DNA of 32,252 nt from an uncultured Saprospiraceae bacterium (GTDB taxonomy: Bacteria > Bacteroidota > Bacteroidia > Chitinophagales > Saprospiraceae). The notes under the pieces are model-generated. The model worked only from the letters and a program-made list of their open reading frames with translations. It was not told the DNA's origin and ran no database searches. Below are positions 25,077 to 32,252 of this stretch, piece after piece (within the stretch, counting starts at the first letter, position 1; each line of letters starts with the position of its first letter). Position numbers and translations under genes: made by a program. The stretch covers positions 1 through 32,252 of the forward strand of contig CAKZUK010000211.1 in assembly GCA_937921775.1 (NCBI GenBank), read 5' to 3'.

Positions 25077-26363
25077 ATGAAAAAAATTATACTACTCTGT
25101 TTACTTTTTACGGCCACTTTTGTCCAAGCTCAAATGCTTCCAATAAGTTTTGAAGGCGACGTTACACTTGCTGACTTTGAAGACTTTGATGGAGGAATCG
25201 CATCTGTCATCCCGAATCCTCAATCCAATGGTATCAATACCAGTGCAACGGTAGCACAAATTGTACGAAATGGTGGAGCACAATGGTCAGGAAGTAAAAT
25301 TCTATTAGATGCCAATCTTGACTTCACTACTAATAATGAAATCACGATGAAAGTTTTCACTACGGCTCCTGTTGGAACTGTTGTAAAATTCAAACTGGAA
25401 GGAAATGGCGCTACTGAAAGAGACGTAACTACTACCGTTAGTGGCCAATGGGAAACCTTGACTTGGGATTTCACTGGTACTCCAACCGACTTTAATTACC
25501 TAGTTTTTATGTTCGACTTTGGAAACGTAGGTGATGGTTCAGAAAACTCTACCTTTCTCTTCGACGATGTTGAACAACTGTTTGGAGGAGAACAAATCGA
25601 CTGGCCAGCAACCTTTGAAGGCGCAGTAATCAATCATACTGTAACCGATTTTGGTGGTAATGCATCTACTCGAGTGACCAGCCCTACCAATCCAAACAAT
25701 AAAGTTATTCAAACCATCAAAACAAATACTGCTGCAACTTGGGCGGGAACTACCATTGGTACACCTGCTGGTTTTGCAACCAACCTTCCACTTACATTGA
25801 CTGATTCTAAAATGACTGTTCGTGTATGGTCTCCTACTGCTGGTACTCCTATCCGTTTGAAAGTAGAAGATCACAGTGATCCAACACATACTTGTGAAAC
25901 GGAAACCAACACTACCCTAGCCGGAGAATGGGAAACGATGTACTTTGATTTCACCAACCAAGCTCCAGGAACTGAATCTCTAGAAGTTGGACTAAACATG
26001 GGATGGACCTATAACATGGCTTCTATCTTCTTCAACTTTGGAACAGAAGGTTCTGTAGCTGGCGAAACAACTTATTATTTTGACGATGTTTATTTCGGCG
26101 AAGTTGTTTTGAGTACTGAGGCTATTGCAATTGAAAACTTAAACGTATCTCCTAACCCATCTAGCGACCTCTGGACTATTTCTGTAAAAGATGAATTGAT
26201 TGTTTCTGTTCAGCTTTTTGACTTGCAGGGTCGTTTGTTGCTTTCGCAAAAAGGAAATGATGCGGTGGTCAATATTGATGGATCTGCACTTTCTAGTGGC
26301 CTTTATATTGCTAAGGTTTCTACTGAGCGAGGTACTGGTAGTATTCGATTGATTAAAGAATAA
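25077..26363 (+). CDS. T9SS-exported protein with two tandem jelly-roll (CBM-like) domains
   Basis: 428 residues: signal peptide (KKIILLCLLFTATFVQAQ), two tandem beta-sandwich units (about 20-170 and 175-345) and a type A sorting domain (347-428: VSPNPSSDLW, FDLQGRLL, ending GSIRLIKE). The two units share an order: FEGxV...DF, a WxG strand (AQWSG / ATWAG), a K-x-x-V-x-x-x-P-x-G strand, WETLTWDF / WETMYFDF, and a closing FFDDV / YFDDVYFG strand. They look like carbohydrate-binding modules, so it may bind glycan at the cell surface or be a secreted binding protein; no catalytic domain is present. A transposon-end-like sequence begins one base after its stop codon. Confidence 0.83.
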   Translation: MKKIILLCLLFTATFVQAQMLPISFEGDVTLADFEDFDGGIASVIPNPQSNGINTSATVAQIVRNGGAQWSGSKILLDANLDFTTNNEITMKVFTTAPVGTVVKFKLEGNGATERDVTTTVSGQWETLTWDFTGTPTDFNYLVFMFDFGNVGDGSENSTFLFDDVEQLFGGEQIDWPATFEGAVINHTVTDFGGNASTRVTSPTNPNNKVIQTIKTNTAATWAGTTIGTPAGFATNLPLTLTDSKMTVRVWSPTAGTPIRLKVEDHSDPTHTCETETNTTLAGEWETMYFDFTNQAPGTESLEVGLNMGWTYNMASIFFNFGTEGSVAGETTYYFDDVYFGEVVLSTEAIAIENLNVSPNPSSDLWTISVKDELIVSVQLFDLQGRLLLSQKGNDAVVNIDGSALSSGLYIAKVSTERGTGSIRLIKE

Positions 26364-26381
26364 GGTTCTTTGACAAATACC
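26364..26381 (+). repeat. Solo copy of the MITE-type terminal repeat
   Basis: The 18 bases right after the stop codon at 26363 match the end of the element at 1088-1197: GTTCTTTGACAAAT plus ACC is shared exactly with the 26365-26381 side, with one or two differences to the two ends there. No matching inverted end lies downstream nearby, so it may be a remnant or a boxA-like motif. Confidence 0.5.
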
Positions 26382-26393
26382 TTTTAAAGCTTT

Positions 26394-26473
26394 TAGCTGT
26401 TGGCTTCCCTCCCGACGCATCCGTCTGGCAAATAAGCCACTGGATCGACAAATTTGAAGGAAGTCAACAGCTA
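26394..26473. repeat. 15-bp inverted repeat, 50-nt spacer
   Basis: TAGCTGTTGGCTTCC (26394-26408) pairs with GGAAGTCAACAGCTA (26459-26473) apart from one G-T wobble. It lies in the 206-bp gap between the T9SS gene and the OmpA fusion and may be a terminator, an mRNA structure or a small repeat; interior sequence is non-coding. Confidence 0.5.
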
Positions 26474-26569
26474 ATTGCTAAGAGCAGGCAATTTATCAGC
26501 CACTCGTATCTTTTTATATTCTTCCCGTTAAGCTAAAGTATAGCTCCTCCATCAAACGTAAAATATTTA

Positions 26570-28423
26570 ATGAAACACTTCTTAGCATTTCTATTCATAA
26601 TCTTATATTCAAGCAGTGGCCTTGTTGCTCAAAACTTAGTTGACAATCCAGGTTTTGAAAAACGAGAAGCATTGGATTGCCTTTCTTGCCATATATATAA
26701 CGAAGAGTTTTCCAAAAAGATGAGCCCTTGGAGAAACCTCAATACACACACTACGATTTGTGACTGCAATTACAAAAAGAAAAGTACCGAAGGAAAATAT
26801 AAATATTCAGAAGTTTGTCCATTTGAAAAGATAAAACCAAAAGAAGGTTGTGCTATGATTCAGATGGGCTATCAACCGACTTGTACCGACTGGGATCATG
26901 CTACAAAAGGATGTGCTTCTTACCTTGCTACAGAACTGACTGAAAAATTGCAGATGGGGAAGCAATATGAAATTTCCTATTGGCTGTATATCGCAGAACC
27001 TAAAGATTTGGGTTATGAAAAATACATTGGATTTACCTTGTTTCCTAAAAAAATAAGGAACCCAAAAGGTGCAATGATTCCTCAAAATGTTTTTCAAATT
27101 GATACCATCATTTACAATCAATGGTATCAGGTCAGCTGGAAAATTCAACCAACTTGTCCATTACAATATTTGGTACTTGGTGTGTTTAGAGGAGTCGATG
27201 GACCTCCTACCCACAATATCAATCGGCCTGCAAATAATTACTATTTTATTGATCAAGTAGAAGTGAAGGAGATCGCGCGAAACGATGCTGACTTACAAAA
27301 TGATGTAAGTTTTTTCTGTAAGCCTGACTTGGTCCCTGGACTTTCAGTCAGAGAGGAAATAGAAGGATTTAATGCTTATTTTGAATCTGGACAAGATCAA
27401 CTTTTAGCAATTTATCAAAATGAGCTTGACTCTTTTGCCTTTCGTGCCAAACAGTATCCAAAGTCAACTTTTGTAATTAGTGGGCACACCGATAATGTAG
27501 GAAGCGATCATCTTGCTTTATCCAAACGCAGAATTGATCAGGTACTCTCCTACTTGAAAAGCAAACATAAAATTCCTTCACTACGATTCATCTGCCTTCC
27601 CAAAGGAGATGGTGATCCCAAAACATCTAATGCGACCGAAGAAGGTAAGCAAGCAAACCGTCGTGTTGAAATTCAACAAGTTGACTATCCGATCGAACGA
27701 GTTATTTATAGGCATTTACTCAACTACGTATTCCAAAATGAGCTAAAGCTAGCGAAGAACGCGCTTAATACTTGGTTACATTTTGCACCACATAAAAGCA
27801 AGTTATTGATGCTGAATGACCCCCGAATTGATGTACTGAAAAATGAGCCATACTGGACAAACATTATAGGGCGAGTTCGAGATTCTTACCAACAATTCCC
27901 CCTTGGCATCAATCTCTCCTACTCCTTAGATTCACTATGGGCGGAGGATCAAAAATTCAGAACCTTGAAATATTACATTGAAAATCTGGGGACTTATCTT
28001 GCTCCAATTGATTCCGCAAATACTAAATTAAAAGTCAATTTTAATGGATTAGCAAATGAAGAATCAAGCTTAGACCTCGAACATCTAAAGGCGCTAAGTC
28101 AATTATTAGGAAAGAATAATTGGGTAAAACAATCTGAAGTTGGGGAACGCGCCGCTACTGCTAACTTCTTGGTCATTCAGCACAGCATGGATTTGGATTT
28201 ACTTAAAACTTATTTGCCTTTACTAAAGGAGCGTTGTATGGAAGGTGAAGCTTCGTGGAATTATTTTGCTATGATGTATGATCGCTTGCAAACGATTCAG
28301 AATTTGCCTCAACGTTATGGTACACAATATAAAATGATGGGTGATCAACAGGAGTTATTCCCTTTGGAGGATCCGGAGCGGGTGAATGAATGGCGGAATG
28401 AGCTTGGCTTGTCCCCTTTATAA
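26570..28423 (+). CDS. Jelly-roll / OmpA / DUF6624 fusion protein
   Basis: 617 residues, three modules. First, signal peptide (FLAFLFIILYSSSGLVAQ) and a secreted beta-sandwich (22-235) opening NLVDNPGFE, with eight cysteines (37, 40, 64, 66, 83, 94, 105, 115). Second, an OmpA-like peptidoglycan-binding domain (about 265-370) with SGHTDNVGSDHLALSKRRID (304-323) and NRRVEI (364-369). Third, a C-terminal DUF6624 domain (about 525-617: KQSEVGERAATANFLVIQHS, YGTQYKMMG, LGLSPL). A helical region lies between. The OmpA part should tie it to the cell wall from the outer membrane. DUF6624 has no assigned function. The N-terminal module resembles the tandem paralogs at 29664-32108. The gene is convergent with the lipoprotein gene; their stops are 17 nt apart. 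Confidence 0.85.
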   Translation: MKHFLAFLFIILYSSSGLVAQNLVDNPGFEKREALDCLSCHIYNEEFSKKMSPWRNLNTHTTICDCNYKKKSTEGKYKYSEVCPFEKIKPKEGCAMIQMGYQPTCTDWDHATKGCASYLATELTEKLQMGKQYEISYWLYIAEPKDLGYEKYIGFTLFPKKIRNPKGAMIPQNVFQIDTIIYNQWYQVSWKIQPTCPLQYLVLGVFRGVDGPPTHNINRPANNYYFIDQVEVKEIARNDADLQNDVSFFCKPDLVPGLSVREEIEGFNAYFESGQDQLLAIYQNELDSFAFRAKQYPKSTFVISGHTDNVGSDHLALSKRRIDQVLSYLKSKHKIPSLRFICLPKGDGDPKTSNATEEGKQANRRVEIQQVDYPIERVIYRHLLNYVFQNELKLAKNALNTWLHFAPHKSKLLMLNDPRIDVLKNEPYWTNIIGRVRDSYQQFPLGINLSYSLDSLWAEDQKFRTLKYYIENLGTYLAPIDSANTKLKVNFNGLANEESSLDLEHLKALSQLLGKNNWVKQSEVGERAATANFLVIQHSMDLDLLKTYLPLLKERCMEGEASWNYFAMMYDRLQTIQNLPQRYGTQYKMMGDQQELFPLEDPERVNEWRNELGLSPL

Positions 28424-28440
28424 AATTTTCCACCTAACAT

Positions 28441-29535
28441 TTAAAAAAGAGCCCCTACCACTTCTCGATAAAGTCGGTCAATCAGTTCCTCTGCCATGTC
28501 GTCTGTATCATCAAAATCATCATCCAAACCCGACCTAGCCCTTTTATAACGATCTGGGATAGCACGCTCGTCTCCATCCAATCTATATTCTTCAATAGTT
28601 GAAGTAACCGTCTCGCTGAAATTATCGCTTCGCAAAACACAATTACCAGTTTGCGCACGAACATCAAGGCTAAGATCCCAACGCACAAATTTCGTTTGCT
28701 CAACAGTGTATACGGTCCCCTCTACTGTTTCATAAATATTGACCTCTGTTTCATTGCCAGCTGTATCGACCTGCGTTTCTGTTCCGACAAGGACCGATTC
28801 CTGAAAGTTTCGACTACTACTGTCTTCATCATAGGAGACGTCTATTCTACCAAATGAAATATCTATTGCACAATCAACACCAGAAACTTGCCTGTCATAT
28901 ATTAGCTCACGAAAGGAATTGCTGTAAGTCTCAATATCGTCAAACTTGCGATTAATTTCCCAACTATAGTCAAAGCTACCATCTGCATCTACCAAGTAAA
29001 TTAGCAAACCTGCATCTAAACTCTCCGCTTTCAGTGAGTCCAATGCTTCGCTCTGTTTGCCATATTTTTCTGATTTCACAAAATGATGATAGGCATCTTG
29101 CGCCATCAATTTATCATTTGCGGGGATAGCTTTCTCGAGATCTTCCAGACCTAGTGTAAAATACACATCCCCTAGTTCGTCTCTCAATTCCGTATAGTCC
29201 GATTGCAATTGATTGTATTCATTTCCATAAACGTTACCCAAATAGTTCGACGCTTTTTCAATCTTTTCTTGTAAGTCAAGATTTACTTTTAAGGCTTTGT
29301 CCCAATTTTTCAAATCTTCGGAATTACTTCGTTCGCTTATTTCGACTTGTTCTCTTTTGATGATTTGAGCAAGGGATTTCTCCAAAATGGATTTATTTTC
29401 CTTAACCGATTTTTCTTTTTTCAATGCCTTCATGGAAAGCTTGTAAGCCTTGTCGTAGTTACGATCGCTTAGTGCCTTATCAGCTGTTTTGCAGGCTACG
29501 GTGAATATTAAGAGGATGAGCAAAATTTGTCTCAT
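28441..29535 (-). CDS. Lipoprotein with N-terminal TPR-like helices, function unknown
   Basis: 364 residues from the ATG at 29535 with a lipoprotein signal (RQILLILLIFTVAC, C15). The 15 residues of the longer frame upstream (to 29580) precede the signal and are rejected. Residues ~16-60 look like a TPR hairpin (DRNYDKAYKLSMKALKKEK), followed by coiled-coil-like helices, then from about 170 a beta-rich domain (AGLLIYLVDADGSFDYSWE, VRWDLSLDVRAQTGN) and a helical acidic C-terminus (DDDFDDTDDMAEEL). No family recognised. It lies 128 nt after the end of the NPSFEG operon on the same strand and may be part of it. Confidence 0.65.
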   Translation of the reverse strand: MRQILLILLIFTVACKTADKALSDRNYDKAYKLSMKALKKEKSVKENKSILEKSLAQIIKREQVEISERSNSEDLKNWDKALKVNLDLQEKIEKASNYLGNVYGNEYNQLQSDYTELRDELGDVYFTLGLEDLEKAIPANDKLMAQDAYHHFVKSEKYGKQSEALDSLKAESLDAGLLIYLVDADGSFDYSWEINRKFDDIETYSNSFRELIYDRQVSGVDCAIDISFGRIDVSYDEDSSSRNFQESVLVGTETQVDTAGNETEVNIYETVEGTVYTVEQTKFVRWDLSLDVRAQTGNCVLRSDNFSETVTSTIEEYRLDGDERAIPDRYKRARSGLDDDFDDTDDMAEELIDRLYREVVGALF

Positions 29536-29663
29536 GGTTATTTCTTTTACTAGCTTTATAATTTCCAAGTCTCTACCCAATTCATTGATCGATCTTTTCT
29601 ACCTCTTAAAAAGAAGCCCCATCTATCGACAAAACAGATTTCCATTTCCTGCTTCCCACTTCC

Positions 29664-30779
29664 CTAATAACAATCCATCAACTCAGTACAAAGTGCTTCT
29701 TTATTTCTAAAAATAAAAGCTTGAACTAAGCCATCCAAATCATCTTCAAGAATTTTTTCTTCGAAATAATTGGTCGCATTGTCGAAGTAAGTTCGCTCTG
29801 CCTCGGTGGTCGTTTCGTTGTTTTTATTTTTTTGACAAATCTGAATGAGGTCTCTAATGAGGGCTACTGAATTTTTAGCGCCCAGCTTATCAAGACAACG
29901 AATGGTAACGGCCAGATCACTAATGGAACTCGACAATACAAATTGTTGAACGCCCATTCCATTTGGTAAATTCTGATAATTAAAAATGGTATTGAGAAAA
30001 ACGGTATTGATCAATAAAGCACCCGTGCTATTTTGAGTGACTTCGTTGTTTTGGCATTTACGAGCCAGTTCTTTTACATTTTTCAAATTCAGGTCTGCCG
30101 GCTTTAATGCAGTTCGGAGTTTGTCGATTTTCTTGATATGAGAACAATTATCGATCAATACGTTTCCAGCGTAAGGAAAGCTTCTACGGTCATCGTAATA
30201 GGCCTCCAGTGTCAGATAGTCCCAATCGTCATCTGCTTTAAATTCAAACACATATTTCAACCATTCGAAGTGATTGATCAATTCAGTTTGCCCCAAAAGC
30301 TGTGCTTGTTCACAGCCATCGGTTCCACCCCATACACGCACAACGCCAGGTGTAATATGCTCGATACTTTGGTTGGTAGTTCTACTGATACTGGTGTAAA
30401 TTTCAGATTGAGCCGCAAAAATACTGAAGCTATATAAGCTGTCTTTTTGGAAAGATTGTACGAGTTGCTGCGAGAGTGATTCCCAAGTAGAGTCGCCTCG
30501 CATGACCATCCCCACATAGGTGTTGCCATCGTAAGGAAAGAGGTCTACACCAAAAAAGGTAGTTCGATAACCGGGTAAGATATCGGAAGCGAAGTCGCCT
30601 TTGAATCCGCAATTTTCCCAGCCCCTTGGTGCTTTTGCGACCATTGGTGTGCCTTCGAAAGAAGGGTTTTCTAATTTGATTTCATTGTCTGATTTTCCGG
30701 CGTAGAAAACCATGTCTTGAGCTGGTAGCTTAGCGCCGATAAATAAGAGTAAAAATAATGTTGCTACTAATTTATTCAT
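29664..30779 (-). CDS. Secreted NPSFEG beta-sandwich protein fused to DMP19/DUF4375-like domain
   Basis: 371 residues: signal peptide (KLVATLFLLLFIGAKLPAQ), jelly-roll domain (about 33-215) with LENPSFEGTP, WENCGFKG, YVGMVMRGDSTWESL, RVWGG and VLIDNCSHI, then a C-terminal helical domain (about 250-365: NGMGVQQFVLSSSISDLA, then LDKLGAKNSVALI, ending DDLDGLVQAFIFRNKEAL). The last matches the DMP19/DUF4375 pattern (NGGFxQF...SS...A...L..IGA), normally seen in cytoplasmic or phage-related proteins, so its place in an exported protein is odd. Its start overlaps the stop of the upstream paralog by 8 bp, so translation is coupled. Export is inferred from the signal only. Confidence 0.72.
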   Translation of the reverse strand: MNKLVATLFLLLFIGAKLPAQDMVFYAGKSDNEIKLENPSFEGTPMVAKAPRGWENCGFKGDFASDILPGYRTTFFGVDLFPYDGNTYVGMVMRGDSTWESLSQQLVQSFQKDSLYSFSIFAAQSEIYTSISRTTNQSIEHITPGVVRVWGGTDGCEQAQLLGQTELINHFEWLKYVFEFKADDDWDYLTLEAYYDDRRSFPYAGNVLIDNCSHIKKIDKLRTALKPADLNLKNVKELARKCQNNEVTQNSTGALLINTVFLNTIFNYQNLPNGMGVQQFVLSSSISDLAVTIRCLDKLGAKNSVALIRDLIQICQKNKNNETTTEAERTYFDNATNYFEEKILEDDLDGLVQAFIFRNKEALCTELMDCY

Positions 30780-31446
30780 TTTCTTTTGTGTCTTTTATTT
30801 TCTTGATAGTTGAGCAATGATCGATTAAGATGTTTCCATTTGTTCTTGGGAAATAAAGCAGTGGTGGATGACTATAATAATATACTTCAAAAATTATCCA
30901 TGACCAATCTGTGTTGGGTTTAAATTCTGTTTCAAACTTTTGCCAATGTGAATCAAAAATCCGATCACTTTGAGCCAGTAATTGTCCTCGATCACAACTT
31001 TTGTTTCCAGCCCATATCCGTAATAAAACTGGAGCTGTATAATCTACCGGCTGGTTCGTTTTTCTACTGACACTTTTATAGACTTCCGATTTACTAAGGT
31101 AAACACTAAATTGATAAATACTCCCTTTCTCCATTTTGGATGACAATTCCTGACCAATCGATTCATAGGTTTCATTGTCGCGAGTCACCATACCAATATA
31201 AGTCTTACCATCTTTGGGATTAATATTTACACCAAAAAATGGATCTGTCCCTTCTGGACTTGGTTGAATGTCCGGAGCTGTTTCTGCATAAAAACCACAA
31301 TCCTGCCAGCCATCAGTGACTCTAGTTTGGCCCTCTATACCTATATGCGGCATACCTTCGAAAGAAGGATTCTTCAAAACGATGTCCTTAGTCTCTGCGT
31401 TAAACAACATCATTAAAAAGAAATAAGCTAAATGTATTTTATTCAT
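30772..31446 (-). CDS. Secreted NPSFEG beta-sandwich protein (paralog, single domain)
   Basis: 224 residues: short signal peptide (IHLAYFFLMMLFNAETKD) and one jelly-roll domain with LKNPSFEGMP, WQDCGF, DGKTYIGMVTRDNETYESIG, YQFSVYLSKSEVYKSVSRK, LLRIWAGN, RGQLLAQSD and ILIDHCSTIK. It aligns along its whole length with its two neighbours, so it is a tandem duplicate without the C-terminal extra domain. The final codons overlap the next gene by 8 bp, and it starts 17 nt after the end of the paralog upstream. Likely a surface or periplasmic binding protein of unknown ligand. Confidence 0.78.
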   Translation of the reverse strand: MNKIHLAYFFLMMLFNAETKDIVLKNPSFEGMPHIGIEGQTRVTDGWQDCGFYAETAPDIQPSPEGTDPFFGVNINPKDGKTYIGMVTRDNETYESIGQELSSKMEKGSIYQFSVYLSKSEVYKSVSRKTNQPVDYTAPVLLRIWAGNKSCDRGQLLAQSDRIFDSHWQKFETEFKPNTDWSWIIFEVYYYSHPPLLYFPRTNGNILIDHCSTIKKIKDTKENE

Positions 31447-31463
31447 GGCTTTTAGTTTTCAAC

Positions 31464-32108
31464 TCATGGTCTATGTTCCAACACATTGGAGCAATTATCC
31501 AACAATAAGCTACCATTACTTAAGTAATCAATCGGTCTTGCATAAAAAGCTTCTAGAATAAACCAATTCCAATCAGCAGTTGGTTTTAGCGAGAAATGAT
31601 ATTCCTGCCAGTCAAAATGGTTGACACGAGTTGACTCCGCTAGCAATTCACCTCGTTCATTATGTGCATTGCTACCCCATATCCGAAGGACAACTGCTTG
31701 ACTATAATTAACCTGCTCTCCTGTTCTTTTGCTCCGACTGACATAGTTGACCGATTGCGCCAAGCTAATGCTAAATGAATAGCTAGCTCCGTTTTTAAGT
31801 TTTTGATCTCGGAGAGATTGACCTATTGCTTCCCAGCTTTCATCATCCCGGGTAACCAAGCCAATGTAGGTAGCCCCGTCAGCTGCTTGTTTGCTTACTC
31901 CATGAAAAGGTTTTCCGTTTTTCAATCCAGGATGTACGTCTGGTCCGGTTTCATTTTCGAATCCGCAATCTTCCCAATCGTCTACCACGTACCATGATTT
32001 TTTCCCCTTGTGCGGCTTTCCTTCGAAAGATGGGTTTGTTAGCTCTACGTTTTGTGCAGAAGCAATTACTAAACCGAATAGAAAGAAGATTAATAGATTT
32101 AGTTTCAT
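31464..32108 (-). CDS. Secreted NPSFEG beta-sandwich protein (paralog, single domain)
   Basis: 214 residues: signal peptide (KLNLLIFFLFGLVIASAQ) and one jelly-roll domain with LTNPSFEGKP, WEDCGFENETGPDVHPG, GATYIGLVTRDDESWEAIGQ, YSFSISLAQSVNYVSRSKR, VLRIWGSN, RGELLAESTR and LLLDNCSNV. Close relative of the next gene. It sits 24 nt after a gene that runs out of the window, so the operon holds at least four genes on the minus strand. Function unknown. Confidence 0.78.
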   Translation of the reverse strand: MKLNLLIFFLFGLVIASAQNVELTNPSFEGKPHKGKKSWYVVDDWEDCGFENETGPDVHPGLKNGKPFHGVSKQAADGATYIGLVTRDDESWEAIGQSLRDQKLKNGASYSFSISLAQSVNYVSRSKRTGEQVNYSQAVVLRIWGSNAHNERGELLAESTRVNHFDWQEYHFSLKPTADWNWFILEAFYARPIDYLSNGSLLLDNCSNVLEHRP

Positions 32109-32132
32109 TTTAAAAAGACTCAGATCTTAAAT

Positions 32133-32252
32133 TTATTGATGACAATAGCCCAATTCCAAGCGAATAGCTTTATCGTTTTCTTGAATATATTGATCAATCA
32201 AGGCAGAAATATTTTCTTCTTTGGTATAAACCTTAAAGAGTGATTCTGCATT
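32133..32252 (-). CDS. C-terminus of a DMP19-like (DUF4375-type) protein, cut by window edge
   Basis: The minus frame is open from the right edge and ends at TAA 32133-32135 after 39 codons (NAESLFKVYTKEENISALID, then a tail ending ELGYCHQ). These residues line up with the last 38 of the neighbouring DMP19-fused protein (NATNYFEEKILEDDLDGLV, then a tail ending ELMDCY), sharing the opening NA, F, E, N-K, EL and final C. So it is the 3' end of another gene with the same type of C-terminal domain, probably also in the operon; whether it has a NPSFEG domain cannot be seen. Confidence 0.7.
   Translation of the reverse strand, partial: NAESLFKVYTKEENISALIDQYIQENDKAIRLELGYCHQ

Noticed and set aside
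29827..29842. Another TTTGACAAAT copy
   Set aside because: It is inside the coding sequence of the DMP19-fused gene where it encodes ordinary residues; it lacks the flanking bases of the transposon end.

Overview
The window looks like a chromosomal segment of a Bacteroidota bacterium, most likely in or near the Saprospiria (Lewinella-like). The signs are AT-rich DNA, secreted proteins with C-terminal type IX secretion (T9SS) sorting domains, WG-repeat and OmpA proteins, many signal peptides and lipoboxes, and TAnnTTTG -7 promoter elements shortly before several genes. I see no rRNA, tRNA, CRISPR array, prophage or intact transposase.

Left part (1-5.3 kb): the 3' end of a TPR/BamE-like gene, a DUF2809 membrane protein, a 110-bp miniature inverted-repeat element with an 8-bp target duplication, a DinB-like protein coupled to a secreted carboxypeptidase-regulatory-like/barrel protein, and a large T9SS-exported SGNH hydrolase. 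From 5.4 to 10.5 kb: an RhlE-type DEAD-box helicase and a GNAT acetyltransferase (minus strand), a small membrane protein, the tail-specific protease Prc, and a DUF6624-type gene broken by one in-frame TGA.

Middle (10.6-21.3 kb): a WG-repeat protein coupled to a small membrane protein; a minus-strand esterase and outer-membrane barrel pair; a 158-nt intergenic region rich in nested inverted repeats; a lipoprotein; a soluble TPR histidine kinase with no response regulator beside it; a lipocalin-like lipoprotein; a GTG-started protein with a histidine-acidic motif and a possible C-terminal barrel; and the RluF pseudouridine synthase. From 21.7 to 24.5 kb a medium-chain dehydrogenase faces two short-chain dehydrogenases, a small metabolic oxidoreductase cluster.

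Right part (24.6-32.25 kb): a decayed leucine-rich-repeat gene, a T9SS protein with two jelly-roll-like domains, a jelly-roll/OmpA/DUF6624 fusion, a lipoprotein, and a compact minus-strand operon of tandem secreted 'NPSFEG' paralogs. One paralog carries a C-terminal DMP19/DUF4375-like domain, and a further gene at the window edge ends in the same type of domain. This cell-surface cluster is the best candidate here for an undescribed system: one secreted beta-sandwich module, duplicated in tandem and joined to different intracellular-type or cell-wall-binding modules.
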